Part shown: positions 1 to 12,460 of the stretch, piece after piece | Layout: each line of letters starts with the position of its first letter | How positions within the stretch are numbered: the first letter of the stretch is position 1 | Assembly: GCA_023053685.1 (NCBI GenBank) | Contig: JALIGW010000002.1 | Location: 249,000,856 to 249,064,855, forward strand | DNA from: Diadophis punctatus similis | Lineage: Eukaryota > Chordata > Lepidosauria > Squamata > Dipsadidae | Direction of reading: 5' to 3' | DNA length: 64,000 nucleotides | Made by a program: the position numbers and the translations under genes | Notes under the pieces: model-generated | Databases searched by the model: none | What the model saw: only the letters and a program-made list of their open reading frames with translations | What the model was told of the DNA's origin: nothing

Positions 1-600
1 TACAAATGACTAGTATATATTATTATATAAAAGTAAAATGTTGCGGTTTTATGTTACTATTCTACTGTACCAAAGGGAGTTTGAAGACAATGGTTTTTTT
101 TCCTTTTCTCCTTTACCCTACACTTTTCTCTCTCCTCCTCTTCTTCCCTTATTTTACCATTATTTCCAATTTTCTTCGACTTCTGCATTTTATATTTTGA
201 TGAATTAATAAAATATTTGTGAAAAAACACAAATTCTTAACACTGCAAGTGGTTATTATGAAATATATCTGGAAGTGCTGTTGATAGATTATGCAGTTGC
301 AGATATATGCAACTGAAAAGAGAATTACAAATACACACACCTACAAATATATACGTGTGGAAAATCCATGTGTTTTCAGCCTGAAAAATGTCCTATAATG
401 GTTACAGTCATTGTAATTTTAGAGATGTGAGGGCTTTAACTGATTAAACGATGCCTAAAGCCTATGCAAGATTTCTAGTACCAGTTTTGCCCATGGAAGT
501 CCTGAGCTCCAAGTAAGGGCAACAAATACTGTTCACAATCCCCCTGGTGACATTCCAATTTAAATAGTCCTCACTTACTGACTGGGTTTGGGACTAGCAT
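1..600 (-). repeat. Inverted copy of zinc-finger-locus upstream flank
   Basis: This stretch, read in reverse complement, matches sequence found upstream of the zinc-finger exons: 3600-3930 joined to about 4780-4850 in unit A, and 29840-30180 joined to 31296-31420 in unit B. Shared landmarks are the CACATGGATTTTCCAC block, the CCAGATATATTT block and AAGAATTTGTG. A second, same-orientation copy lies at 10445-11040. It contains no coding potential. It is either a dispersed repeat carried by these loci or the flank of an oppositely oriented paralogue to the left. Confidence 0.7.
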
Positions 601-880
601 CTGTCGCTAAGCAGATCATTAAGGATGTCACATGACTGCCAACTTTGGCTGCCATCATTAAGCAAATCACTGTGGTATGTTATAGGCAATTTCACATGAG
701 CCTGACTTGCAACTTCCTGCCAGCAGCTCCACTGATTTTGCTTGTCAGAAACCAGCTGGGAAGGTCCCAAATGGGGATCCTGAGTGTGGGATGCTGCAAC
801 TATCATAAATGGAAGTTGGAAGTACCCAAATTGGTGCAACTCCTTCTCCAGCACCTTCATAACCATAGGAACTGCTGAAG
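600..880. repeat. Dispersed repeat with 'TTAAGCAAATCACTG' core
   Basis: A block with gcttaacaatgg / ttaagcaaatcactgtgg-like words also occurs, in the other orientation, at about 46200-46390 and 52770-52890. The two open frames of 77 and 90 codons here are antisense to one another and match nothing. I read it as an old interspersed repeat of unknown class. Confidence 0.5.
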
Positions 881-969
881 TGCGATCAATGAAGAAGTGC
901 TAAAGTAAAAAAACAAAAATCTCTGAAGAGACAGTGGAAGTTCAGTTTGATATTGTTGTCAAGGAAACA

Positions 970-1559
970 GATGATCAATACCAGAACAAGAGTTGAAAGG
1001 GATCTTAGAGATCTACTCCAACCCCCCCCCCCCCCCCCCCCGCGTGCAGATGATCTTTTACCATTCTGGAAAAAATGTTTTTTCCTTCTTAAGTTTCTTT
1101 TTAAAGGTGCTTGATTAATCTGACAATTTTGCCATCCAAAAGGTAGAGGATGGAATTAGAGGGTCCGGTATACTGGACTTAATATTTACTAACAGAGATG
1201 AAATGAAAGAGCAACGAACATATTTGTGGACTGGAGTCTAAAACACAAAGATGATTACAGGAACTGGATATGTCTACTCTAGTGAAAAGAAAAACTATGG
1301 AAGTGACATGATCGCAGTGTTCCAAGATTTGAGAGGCTGCCAGAAAGAAGGGGGGGGGGGTTTGTCAAATTATTTTCCAAAGTACCAGAAGGCAAGACAA
1401 GAAACAATAGATGGAAACTAATCAAGGAGAGAAGCAACCTGGAATTAAGGAGAAACTTCAGAACAGTGAGAACAATTAACCAGTGGAATGGCTTCTCTCC
1501 TGAAGTTGTGGGTGCTCCAACAATGGGGGTTCTTAAGAAGAGATTGGACAGTCAATTGG
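970..1559 (+). mobile_element. CR1 LINE fragments
   Basis: 970-1041 looks like a CR1 3' end in reverse, running into a poly-C run at about 1022-1041. About 1140-1200 encodes a CR1 endonuclease scrap (GILDLIFTNRDE). 1350-1559 matches the 3' part of other CR1 copies here (for example 21625-21790), including the CAGTGGAATGGCTTCTCTCC-like block. The pieces are non-contiguous and disabled. The last is cut by a hAT fragment at 1560. Confidence 0.65.
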
Positions 1560-1845
1560 CAGTGATGGCGAACCTATGTCATGAGAGCCACAGGTGGCAT
1601 GTGGAGCCATATCTGCTGGCATACAAGCCATTGCTCTAGCTCAGCTCCAGTGCGCATGTGCGTGCCGGCCAGCTGTTTTTTGGCTTTTACGGAGGCTCTG
1701 GGAGGCGTTTTTAGCCTTTGGAGGACCTCCGAGAGGTGGGGGAGGGTGTTTTTGCCCTCCCCCGGCTCCAAGAAAGCCTCTGGAGCCTGGGGAGGGTGAA
1801 AGGTGGGCCTACTGGGCCCACTGGAAGTCGGGAAATGTGCCATCC
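1560..1845 (+). mobile_element. hAT non-autonomous fragment (GATGGCGAACC family)
   Basis: It starts with CAGTGATGGCGAACCTATG, the terminal sequence shared with the complete elements at 9079-9460 and 12461-13605, followed by the family's GC-rich body (CTCCCCNGGCTCC / GGAGCCTGGGGAGGG). The right terminal repeat is missing. It ends at the junction with the duplicated zinc-finger-unit flank at about 1850. Open frames inside it are by-products of GC richness. Confidence 0.7.
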
Positions 1846-1854
1846 TAGGGACAC

Positions 1855-2330
1855 TTTCCTTTGGTTTCGTTCGAGCAAGAGGGAAAATGAGTGTGCCCTC
1901 TTGGGAGACTTGAAAGAAAAGGTATAGGATAGATAGTCATGGACCAAAGCTATTCCTGTGCTCGGTGGGAGTCGAATATGACTTAATGGCACCGAAGGAA
2001 GGACGGAATCCATGAAAGCCTTTTGCAAACGCTTCAGGGTAAAAGTAGGACCAGGGTGATTTTCAACCTTATGTCACTAGATGGCGTTCTACAAATATGC
2101 AACACTCGGCGCCTAGAAAGCAGAGAATAAGAGTACAGCAGCGGCAACACTAATATTGACATTATACCGGAGGGAGAGAGGCCGAGCTACAACAAACTGA
2201 AACGATAGAGTATTAGATTGCTAGAGAGGAGCAGGACAGAGGAAGTTCCTCTTCCGGTTCACCCACGGGAGGAGGATGGCGTCGTCGGAGCCTCTTGTGC
2301 TGCTTGAAGGGTCGAAGCGACTCCTGGGAG
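1855..2330 (+). promoter_or_regulatory. Zinc-finger unit A promoter and first exon
   Basis: CpG-rich promoter-like DNA is nearly identical to 23545-24026. It has an ETS-type CTTCCGG at 2251-2257 in a TTCCTCTTCCGG context, as is common in zinc-finger gene promoters. A first exon carries an ATG at 2275 (reading MASSEPLVLLEGSKRLLG) and a consensus donor GGAG|GTGAGT at 2330/2331. Homologous exons in units C and D lack this ATG, so the exon may be 5' untranslated. The transcription start is not defined by sequence. The partner finger exon is at 5888-7183. Confidence 0.6.
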
Positions 2331-2601
2331 GTGAGTGGAGGGCAGGTGGGAGGAGAAGCCGGGAGCAAGTCGGGCCTTTTGGTTTCCTCCACGGCCTGGA
2401 AGCAGCGAAGGGACAAGAATGAAACATGTTTGCATCGGATTTGTTCACCATTTCATCTGTTAGTGACCCCACCTTTTTAAAAATAGATTAAAAAATTTGA
2501 ACGAATGCACTTCTGAGTCATTTTGCAGACTGAAACACACATAATTGTTTACATAAATAAATTCTTAGGAGGGTATTTCTGTGTTAATAGGAACACATAT
2601 T

Positions 2602-3257
2602 CAGTGCATTCAAACTCCTTTCCCTTCTATCAATTTTGCAGCCTGATTTTACACTCGTTGAAATTCATTTTTTCTCATTCATGTGCATTCATAATGACAA
2701 AGTGAAAACAGAATTCTAGAAATGTCTGCCAATTTATTAAAAACAAAAGATCAGAAATATCACATTGGCATAAGTATTCAGATCCTTCACTCAGTACTTT
2801 GTTGAAGCACCTTTGGCAGCGATTAAAGCCTCAAGTCTTTTTGGGTTTGAGGCGATAAGCTTTGCACACCTGGATTGGGGGATTTTCTTATGCTTTGTCA
2901 GCTATGAGGTCTTCTATGAAGAGGTGTGTATCTTTCCAAATCATGTGCAATTGATTGGTAGACTCCAATCAAGGTGTAGAAACATGTCAGCAAAAATCAA
3001 GGGAAATGGGAGGCACCTGAGCTAAATTTCAGGTGATGTTGCAAAGGGTCTGAATACTTATGCCAATGTGTTAGTTCAGTTTTTTCCTTTTATTAAATTT
3101 ACAGACATTTTTAAACTTCTGCTTTCACTTTGTCATTATGGCGTACTCTGTGTAGATTAAGGAGGGGGAAAATGAAGTTCAACAACTGTAGAATCAAGCT
3201 TCAGCATAACAAAATTGATAAAAGTAAAAGGGGTCTGAATATTTTCTGAATACACTG
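2602..3257 (-). mobile_element. Tc1-like transposon, internally deleted (copy A)
   Basis: The ends read CAGTGCATTC...AAAC at 2602 and, in reverse complement at 3257, CAGTGTATTCAG. These are Tc1-like termini, with a TA to the right. Only about 650 bp of the usual 1.6 kb remains, without a DDE transposase. The same insertion in unit B (24533-29512) retains more transposase, so this copy lost its interior after, or independently of, the unit duplication. Confidence 0.75.
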
Positions 3258-3259
3258 TA

Positions 3260-3925
3260 TTTAGAAAGATAAAAACATTTCAGGTTAATTGACAGGCCTG
3301 TGATGTCTTCCCCAAAACGCCTGCAGAGCATTTTGAGGAAGCGAGACTGGTGTGCACAAGAGGCAGGTTGGTTGAGCTCCAAAGAGGCTTCTGTTGTTGG
3401 AATAAAATGCCCTGTGGAGAGTTTTCGTTTATATTCTATCAACCAAGTCCTGCTTCCTCTAGTTATTCCATTACCATTTCCCTTTTCTAATTTTCAGTTT
3501 TTCTCCAAATTCTGTCTATTTAAGGCACAAAATTTCTCTGTGTGTTTCCACCTTTGCTTTCATAGCATTCCCTTTCTGTAAAGCCAACAAGCATGGTATG
3601 TAAATTGGCATTGTCATATAACATCATGCTTAACGATTGGGCTGCTTACTGACACAGGTGCCAGTCCCAATTGCAGTCAGTAAGTGAGCACTACTTGAAT
3701 TAGGATGTCACCAGAGTGGTTGTGGAAAATATTTCCTGCCCTTACTTGGAGCTGAGAACTTCCCTGGGCAAAATTAGTATATGAAATCTTGCAGAGGCTT
3801 TAGGTATCATTTCATCAGGTAAAACCCCACATCTCTAAAGTTAGCTCAGAAGATTCGACTGTAACCATTTTGGGATAATTTTCAGGCTAAAAACACATGG
3901 ATTTTCCACATACATACAGTTTTAC
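3260..3925 (+). repeat. Unit-A flank shared with unit B
   Basis: It aligns with 29513-30180 almost base for base. No gene is visible: the 93-codon open frame at 3300-3581 has no recognisable domain, and its B counterpart is truncated. It is best read as intronic sequence between the first exon and the finger exon. Confidence 0.6.
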
Positions 3926-4332
3926 CGTGTTTCCACAAAATAAGACAGTGTCTTATTTTCTTTTGACCCCAGAAAAATGTCCGTGACCTAATTATGGGGG
4001 GGGAGCAGGGGATGGTGGGGCAGGCCGCGAGACGCACATCTTACCAGAGTGGCAGCTCCGTCCCGTCCCTTGGCCCATCTGTGCAGGAAAACATCTTGCA
4101 CAGTAAAGAAAAACTTCTTGCGAGTGCGAAAATTGTTAATTGCTCACACTCGTGATAAGTTTTTCTTTACCATGCAAGATGTTTCTTTTCACAGACCAGC
4201 CGAAAGACGCGACAGAGCTGCCAGTCTCTGGTAAGATGGACGTCTTGCAGCCCGCACCGCCCCATCCCCCACCACACCTATCAACTCCAATTTGCGCCCC
4301 GCCGCGAGACAAGCATCTTACCGGAGTTTGGC
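3926..4332. repeat. Palindrome-rich repeat, family 'AAATAAGACAGTGTCTTATTTT' (copy A, truncated)
   Basis: It begins GTGTTTCCACAAAATAAGAC and contains an inverted repeat around 4090-4190 in which TGCAGGAAAACATCTTGCA pairs with TGCAAGATGTTTC, flanking a second nested pair (AGAAAAACTT / AAGTTTTTCT). A fuller copy lies at 30180-31295. This copy stops abruptly at the mariner remnant at 4340. I cannot assign a superfamily; fold-back DNA transposon is the best guess. Confidence 0.55.
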
Positions 4333-4339
4333 AGCATGT

Positions 4340-4770
4340 ATGAGAGCATGTATCCCTGTCTTGTAAAATTTTGTTGACTGTTCTTTGAGCCACTTCTTCA
4401 TTGCAGTTTTCACTTCCTCATCACTGGAATAATAATCCTCCATACTCACCAGATTTAGCGCCTTCAGACTATCATCTCTTCGCCCCCATGAAAGAGGGTT
4501 TGAGAGGCAGACATTATTCCAGTGATGAGGAAGTGAAAACTGCAGTGAAGAAGTGGCTCAAAGAACAGTCAACAAAATTTTACGAGACAGGGATACATGC
4601 TCTCATTCGAAGGTGGAACATTGCTATTGAGAGAAACGGTGACTATGTTGAGAAGTAGGGATGTGATCCACAGAGGACCAGCTTCATTTTGATGTATGCT
4701 ACATGTTCCTGTGTTGGTAATTATACCTGTCCTAATGAAAATGGCATTACGTTTTGACTCACCCTCATAT
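4340..4770 (+). mobile_element. Mariner remnant folded into an inverted repeat
   Basis: 4438-4658 encodes the C-terminal end of a mariner transposase: PPYSPDLAPSDYHLF contains the last catalytic Asp of the DDD triad, and the frame ends GDYVEK-stop. An inverted partial copy of the same sequence (4340-4433) pairs with 4513-4606 over about 94 bp, so the remnant forms a hairpin with an 80-base loop. The N-terminal DNA-binding half and the first two Asp are gone. It is absent from unit B at the equivalent place. Confidence 0.8.
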
Positions 4771-5002
4771 TTAAAACAATACAATCTATCCCCAGCATTT
4801 CCAGATATATTTGATGATAAGCCTTTGCATTGCTAAGAATTTGTGAATCAGAAAAGTGAAAAAGAGGATTTCATGACTGAATGGATATTTGAACTTGGAC
4901 ACAGATGTGTCAAATGAATCATAACTAATGTAAGAGGTTATTCTTTATTGTGTTTTGTTTGCTTATTTATTGTAATGTATACTTTTTTCACATCTGCAAT
5001 GT

Positions 5003-5222
5003 GCAGTGGTTAAATGCAGCCATTGCAGGCTGACTGCTAGTTCAACAGTTCAGCTGTTCAAATCTCACTAGGCTCAAGGTTGACTCAGCCTTCCATCCTT
5101 CCGAGGTCGGTAAAATGAGGACCCAGATTGTTGGGGGCAATATGCTGAACTCTGTAAACCGCTTAGAGAGGGCTGTAAAGCACTATGAAGCGGTATATAA
5201 GAAAAGTGCTATTGCTATTGCT
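5003..5222 (+). repeat. tRNA-derived SINE (Sauria-like), 5' truncated
   Basis: It has a GCAGTGGTTAAATGCAG A-box-like start, a GTTCAAATCTCACTAGG B-box, the GGTTGACTCAGCCTTCCATC body and a tail of TGCTATTGCTATTGC. A fuller copy is at 39424-39660 and a minus-strand copy at 53617-54675. It is absent from the equivalent position in unit B (about 31570), so it inserted in A after the duplication, or was lost from B. Confidence 0.8.
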
Positions 5223-5268
5223 ATATTTTATAAACAATTAAAGTTACATTTTTCTTTGAATCTTATAG

Positions 5269-5887
5269 ACAAAGAGGATGTCAATAAAAGCACTCTGGAA
5301 AGCTGAGAATAACAAGCAACATTGGAAAAGAGAGCAAAGCCAGCCGTAAATCAAAATATTTTCCGTTTCCTTCAGAAAACCACAAAATTCTTCTCCTTTC
5401 CCAGCAGTTGAGAGACAAAGGAGAAAAAAGTACAGTCTGAGAAACTCAAGAATACGTTACATGAAAGATCAAGGGAGATTATATTTTATTCAGAAAAAGA
5501 AGAGCATCTCTGGAAGTCAGCGGGGAGAAAAAGCTCTATTGGGTACCCACATAGGCCTGACAGTGATGCAGGCCTGGCTCTGTGAGGAGGAAAACATCTG
5601 GAATTAAAGCACCAGTAAACAAATAATCACACATCTATTTGACCTCAAGAATATCAGTGTTGGAGAAGCTCCTATTGTGGGAAAAGTGCAGATTGTAAAT
5701 CACAACTGATTATGCACGAGAGGATCCACAGTGTAGAAAAGGCATAGAAATGCTATAAATGTGACAAATGTTTTAGTCTGAAGAGGTCTCTTGTGGTTCA
5801 TCAAAGGACATAAGCATAGCAACATCAGAGGACTCACACCAGGGAGAAATTGTAACTGCCCAGTTTGAGGGAAAACTTTCACCGGAA
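5269..5887 (+). pseudogene. Leader and decayed fingers upstream of zinc-finger array A
   Basis: A conserved acceptor (CTTATAG) ends at 5268; the same exon starts at 31622 in B and 47129 in C. The first frame reads KEDVNKSTLES then stops. The stop TAA falls at the same position in all three copies, so this stretch is either 5' untranslated or an ancestrally dead coding exon. Finger remnants follow, such as CKSQLIMHERIH and [14 protein letters not shown], broken by stops. [17 protein letters not shown] is in a different frame from the downstream array. No KRAB, SCAN or BTB motif was seen in any frame. Confidence 0.6.
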
Positions 5888-7763
<1,876 letters not shown>

Positions 7764-7779
7764 CTACCTGTTTCTGGTG

Positions 7780-7965
7780 ATCAGCAGATCTTTCATGATA
7801 TTTCCTTTTGCAGAAGTGTGGAATTCTTCAAAAAGGCTTTTGGGATGTTTTTTTTTAAGTATTGATTTTGTAATTCCCATAATTGGAGTTTCCATCTTCT
7901 ACCTTGGTGTCCTCCAGATTTTGAGTGCCAGAATTTCCCAGCTACCAAAGAAGTAATCCTTGAGA
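7780..7965 (+). other. Conserved 3' untranslated-like tail of unit A
   Basis: The TTTCATGATATTTCC...GAATTCTTCAAAAAGGCTTT...CCCAG stretch matches 34735-34905 (B) and 49190-49400 (C). It has no open frame conserved among the copies. Its position just after each array suggests 3' UTR. No clear polyadenylation signal was identified. Confidence 0.5.
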
Positions 7966-8800
7966 TATAAGTGTTATGGGGCGTATCAATTACGGTTTTA
8001 TGTTGCAATCACCATTAAATGAGACTGCTTGGCTTAACTACCCCCACCCCCTTCTCTTCCTGATAAAGCTGTTCAATTAATGTGTGAGTTATTAAGTGCA
8101 ATACTGGCTACCTCAGGGTTGGAGGCATAGCCGGGGCCCAGGCTTGCATTCCAAAGGCCTCCTCTGCCTCAACCCTTTGATCGGCCCAGTCCTTTGCCTA
8201 TTCCACTGGGTCCCCAAAGGCTTTTCCGCACTCACACTGGATCACCGCAGTCCTTAGACCTGACTCCCACCTCAGCAGGCCTCACAGCCTCCTCTTCAGA
8301 GGTTAAATCCTCCTGGTTCGGCCCAGTTCGGGGAGTAGGTAGCGGTTGTGGTGGCTGGTTAAAGAACTGGTAGAGATGGCAGCACGAAGCTCCGCCCACC
8401 CGCCCCAACATCATCACTTCCTGGGTTTAAAAAAAACTTTCTAAAGCCCTTTTTCCCTGCCAGTTCGCCTAAAAGAAAGAAAATGAGGGGGAGGGAGGGG
8501 GGAGAGAGAAAGAAAGGAAGGAAAAGTTAGAAGGAAAAAATCAGGACTCACTTTTCAGCCCAGAGATCGCTTTGCAAAGAAGAACAAATGCTGTCGCTTT
8601 AAATCAAGAAGTCTCCAAACTTAGCCGCATGGCTGGCTGAGGAATTCTGGGAGTTGAAGTCCACAAGTCTTAATTTTGCAAACTTTGGAGACTCCTGCTT
8701 GAAATTGAAAAGCCTTCGGAAGCTGCTCGGAAGAAGGTTTTTAATTGCAGAAGCGAAGTAACATTCTGGGTTAGCTGAACAACAAACTGAATAAAAGGAA
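7966..8800. repeat. Gene-free stretch with short dispersed repeats
   Basis: No gene is visible. 8600-8720 carries a small interspersed repeat (GGAATTCTGGGAGTTGAAGT core) with near-complementary ends (CTCCAAACTT / TTTGGAGACTCC), likely a miniature DNA transposon. 8480-8530 is a purine-rich low-complexity run. The rest is unassigned. Confidence 0.4.
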
Positions 8801-8809
8801 GGATTCTTA

Positions 8810-9640
8810 TATGGTTCTATGTTTTTGAAGTTTTGGGGTTTGTGCAATATGGGCTTTGTGTTTCTAAAGGGGTTTGGGTGATTCCCATTGTGGCTAAATG
8901 CCTTTTGTCCTGTGTCTTGAGTGTGGGGCTGCTTATTCTGATTCTACTACTGTGTTTTGTTAGCTGCCAAATCTTGCCAGGGGGAAATTTCAAAATATCC
9001 ATCTTGAATGGGTTTTCTAGGGATCTGTTTGCCTGCTTGTGTGAATGGAGCCAAACGTCAGGCTTCCACTTTCTATACCCGTGATGGCGAACCTATGGCA
9101 CGGGTGCCACAAGTGGCACGCGGAGCCATATCGGTGGGCACGCGAGCTCAGGTCCAGCGTGCATGTGTGCACCAGCCGGCTGATTTTCGGGCCTTCTGGG
9201 CCCACTGGGAGTTGGGAAGCAGGCTGTTTCCAGCCTCCAGAGGGGGTGGGGAAGGCCGTTTTCGCCCTCCCCAGGCTCCTAGAAAGGCTCTGGAGCCTGG
9301 GGAGAGCGAAAAATGGGCGTGCCATTGCATTCTGGGAGCAGGGGGGGTCATGTGCATGTGCGGGGGTGCATGGAATTATGAGTGTGGGCACGCACACACG
9401 TGATCCCCCGCATTCCCCCCCCCTTTTGGCACGCGAACCAAAAAAGGTTCGCCATTACTGTTCTATACGGTCATTATCATCTCTATCGGGCAGGAATGTG
9501 GAATGAGCTTCAGGCAGGTTCTTTGTTAGCAGCTTGATTTTTCCTTAGTTTTTTTGTGAGCCTTTTCTTATGAGGAATATTTTATTTGAGGGGGGGTTGC
9601 TTCCCACAGAAGAAAGGGAGGGAGGGAGGGCCACAAACCT
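8810..9640 (+). repeat. LTR-related fragment split by a hAT element
   Basis: Words such as GGTTTGGGTGATTCCCATTGTGG, TTGAGTGTGGGGCTG and TTGTTAGCAGC resemble the solo LTR at 11731-12312. The fragment is interrupted at 9079-9460 by a hAT element. There are no recognisable LTR ends. Assignment is by resemblance only. Confidence 0.35.
9079..9460 (+). mobile_element. hAT non-autonomous element (GATGGCGAACC family), complete
   Basis: The terminal repeats are CCGTGATGGCGAACCT and, inverted, AGGTTCGCCATTACTG. They are flanked by a perfect 8-bp target duplication TTCTATAC (9071-9078 and 9461-9468). The body is GC-rich with no transposase. The open frames up to 153 codons inside it are spurious. Confidence 0.9.
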
Positions 9641-9659
9641 GGCTGGCACTAGACACAGC

Positions 9660-9900
9660 TTCAGGGGATGCTTTGAAACAGCACAGCAAAGGCTGGAAGG
9701 GACCTCAGAGGTCATCTAGTCCAACCCACTGCTCCCTGGCAAAATGGACTGCTAAATTAGCCGCACCCACCCAGTCACATGACAACCTGCCCACGCCCAC
9801 CCAGACACATGACCACATGGCCATGCCCACCTGAAGCCACACCCACCTGGCCTCCAAGCCACACCTACAAAATAAGCCATGCCCACAGAACCGTTAGGGA
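9660..9900. repeat. CR1 3' end scrap and hAT subterminal tandem repeat
   Basis: 9680-9740 resembles the CR1 3' end in reverse (GGAAGGGACCTCAGAGGTCA). 9755-9880 is made of CACCCACCCAGTCACATGAC-type units, the inverse of the GTCATGTGACTGGGTGGG repeats at 57240-57460. It belongs to the same hAT-like family. Confidence 0.5.
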
Positions 9901-10444
9901 AAAATTTCACATTTCACCCTTGCACCTCTTCCTTATCTTTTGAAGATCACTGGACTTCGTTATGGGGAAAGAGGGAAGGCCATGCATCTCTGGGCCGTAT
10001 GACTGTTGTGGAAGCAGCCATCATCTTCATTGTGCCCGGAACTCATCCCTTGGCCATGCAGTGGATTTGTGGAAATAGCTGCCATTTTGCCACCTGCGTG
10101 TGGGCCAAAATAAGGGCTGTTTCTGTTTCTGTTTCCCTTCAGGAAAGGGAGAAACTATTGTGTTTTGTTAACTTAACACTGTGGAGACTGTCTTATTGTG
10201 ATTTGAGAAAAAACTATGATAGCGGCAAGAATATTGTATGCAAAAAAATGGAAGAATATTTTCATTACCACAGGGCTGCAAAACCTGATGGAGTTAGCAG
10301 AGATGGCTAGATAGACTGCTTTGATTAAAGAAAAGAACACGATTAATTTTGTTTCTATATGGAAACTGCTTTTGGACTTTGTGCGTGAGGTAGGAAAAAT
10401 GAAACTGATTTTGGGTTCTTTTCGTTAGATAAGTTTGTTTATAT

Positions 10445-11040
10445 ACAAATGACTAGTATATATTATCATATAAAAGTAAAATGTTGAGGTTTTATGTTAC
10501 TATTCTACTGCACCAAAGGGAGTTTGAAGACAATGGGGTTTTTTTTTCCTTTTCTCCTTTACCCTACACTTTTCTCTCTTCTCCTTTTCTTCCCTTATTT
10601 TATCATTATTTTCAATTTTCTTTGACTTCTGCATTTTATATTTTGATGAATTAATAAAATATTGGTGAAAAAACAAATTCTTAACACTGCAAGTGGTTAT
10701 TATGAAATATATCTGGAAGTGCTGGAGATAGATTATGCAGTTGCAGATATATGCATACAAAGAGAATTACAAATACACACACCTACAGCTATATACGTGC
10801 GGAAAATCCATGTGTTTTCAGCCTGAAAAATGTCCTATAACGGTTACAGTCTTGTAATTTTAGAGATGTGGGGGCTTTAACTGATTAAACGATGCCTAAA
10901 GCCTCTGCAAGATTTCAAGTACCAGTTTTGCCCATGGAAGTCCTGAGCTCCAAGTAAGGAAGGGCAAAAAAAAAATACTGTTCACAATCCCCCTGGTGAC
11001 ATTCCAATTGAAGTAGTCCTCACTTACTAACTCCGTTTGA
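10445..11040 (-). repeat. Second inverted copy of zinc-finger upstream flank
   Basis: It matches 1-600 over its whole length with scattered substitutions. The reverse complement matches the 3600-3930 type flank. The two copies bracket unit A and are therefore candidate boundaries of the unit duplication. No gene is present. Confidence 0.65.
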
Positions 11041-11049
11041 GACTGACTG

Positions 11050-11370
11050 GCACAGAAGCCGTTGCCCTAGCTCAGCTCTAGCCCGCATGTGTGCAGAGGC
11101 CACCTGATTTTCAGCTGTGATGGTGTTTTTGGCCTCCGGAGGGCCTCTGGGGGGATTGTGGCTGGCATTTTCACCCTCCCCAGGATCCAAGAAAGCTCTG
11201 GAGCATGGGGAGGGCGAAAGGTGGGCCTACCGTGCCCACTGGAAGTTGAGAAATGGGCCGTTTCCAGCCTCCAGAGGGCCTCGGGGGGGAGCGCGTGGGA
11301 GGCCGTTTTTGCCCTCCCCAGGCTCCAGGGTAGCCTCTGGACCCTGGGGAGGGCGATAAACGTGCTTCTG
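11050..11370 (+). mobile_element. hAT non-autonomous fragment (GATGGCGAACC family body)
   Basis: Only the GC-rich body is present, with CTCCCCAGGCTCC and GGCCTCCGGAGGGCC motifs shared with 9079-9460. Both terminal repeats are lacking. Confidence 0.55.
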
Positions 11371-11730
11371 CGCTGTGGAGGAAACCAAACAGCCTGACTT
11401 GCTCCCAGCCTCTCCTCTGACCTATTCTTAACTCACCTTTCAGCTCCCCTTTGACCCTGGGAAGAGCAGGAGAGCCTCTCTGCACACCACCCTCCTCCCA
11501 TGATTTACCCAGAAGTTCCTCTGTGCTTCTCTCTTTCCATCCTTTAGTAATACAGTACTCGATGGTTTTAACTCTTTTAAGCTCAACCAAGGAGGCCGCT
11601 ATTGTATTGCTGGCTTTCCAGTCCCAGATACTGCCTATCTGACAGCCATCTCCCGATAGGAGTTCAAAAAATGGGCTTGTCCCATCTCAAACTATGCATT
11701 GGCCAAATGTTTTTACTGATTACATGCTAT

Positions 11731-12312
11731 TGTTGGAAGATATGTCCATCTAGGTTCAGTTCCAAGTAGGAAGAAAGACACTGGAAACATGGAGACTGCT
11801 TGGAAAGATGGTTTAATGGTGGACAGGATCGCATGGTTTGAGGTCCTGGGCAAAAAAGAGCACATGGGTGAGAGAGGGAGAGAGAGTTATACCCCCTGTT
11901 GGGCTTTGAACTTGCTTCCTGTTCCTGTGGCAAGAAATGTATCCTGATGGGTTGTTAGACTCCCATGGGGCCATGCAGGGGTAACTCTGCAGGTTATCTT
12001 GAGTCCCAGGCTTGGTTGACTCTTGCTGGGTGATGGTAATGAAAGGGCTTTGGGCAATTCCTATTATGGCTTAATGGCTTTGTCCTGGTTTGGATCTTGA
12101 GTGAGGGCTAATCCTATCACCCTGGAGCTGAAGGTCTTTTGTGTTGTAGATAAGGTGGCCCAGTCTTTCTGGGGCTGTTAACAAAGGTGGGGGCTGCTTT
12201 CCAAGAGCATGTTTCTCCTTTTCTCATCCAGAGAGGTATAATATTCTGCCTTTTTAATATTTCCTAGAATATTTCATTCTTCTGGGAAAGGGGTGGGTGC
12301 TAACTTCCTACA
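11731..12312 (-). mobile_element. Solo LTR, family 2
   Basis: It begins TGTTGGAAGATATG and ends CTAACTTCCTACA on the + strand, with 4-bp target duplication CTAT (11727-11730 and 12313-12316). It is related to, but diverged from, the LTRs of the element at 15608-21405. The same family occurs at 52932-54873. No internal region is attached, as expected after LTR-LTR recombination. The strand is set by analogy with the 15608-21405 element. Confidence 0.8.
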
Positions 12313-12460
12313 CTATCAAATCATTCTCAGACTCCTAGCAACCTATCTTTACAACTGCATCAAGTGAAATACTTAGCTGTGAAGATTAGCTGCATACTGA
12401 GCCCTAAAAGTTCGTGAAGTTCTTACAGAATTACAGAATAAAGAGTTGGAGACCCTATAC

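Noticed and set aside
2275..2330. KRAB or SCAN domain in the first exon of units A and B
   Set aside because: The 18-codon reading MASSEPLVLLEGSKRLLG has no KRAB or SCAN motif, and units C and D lack the ATG.
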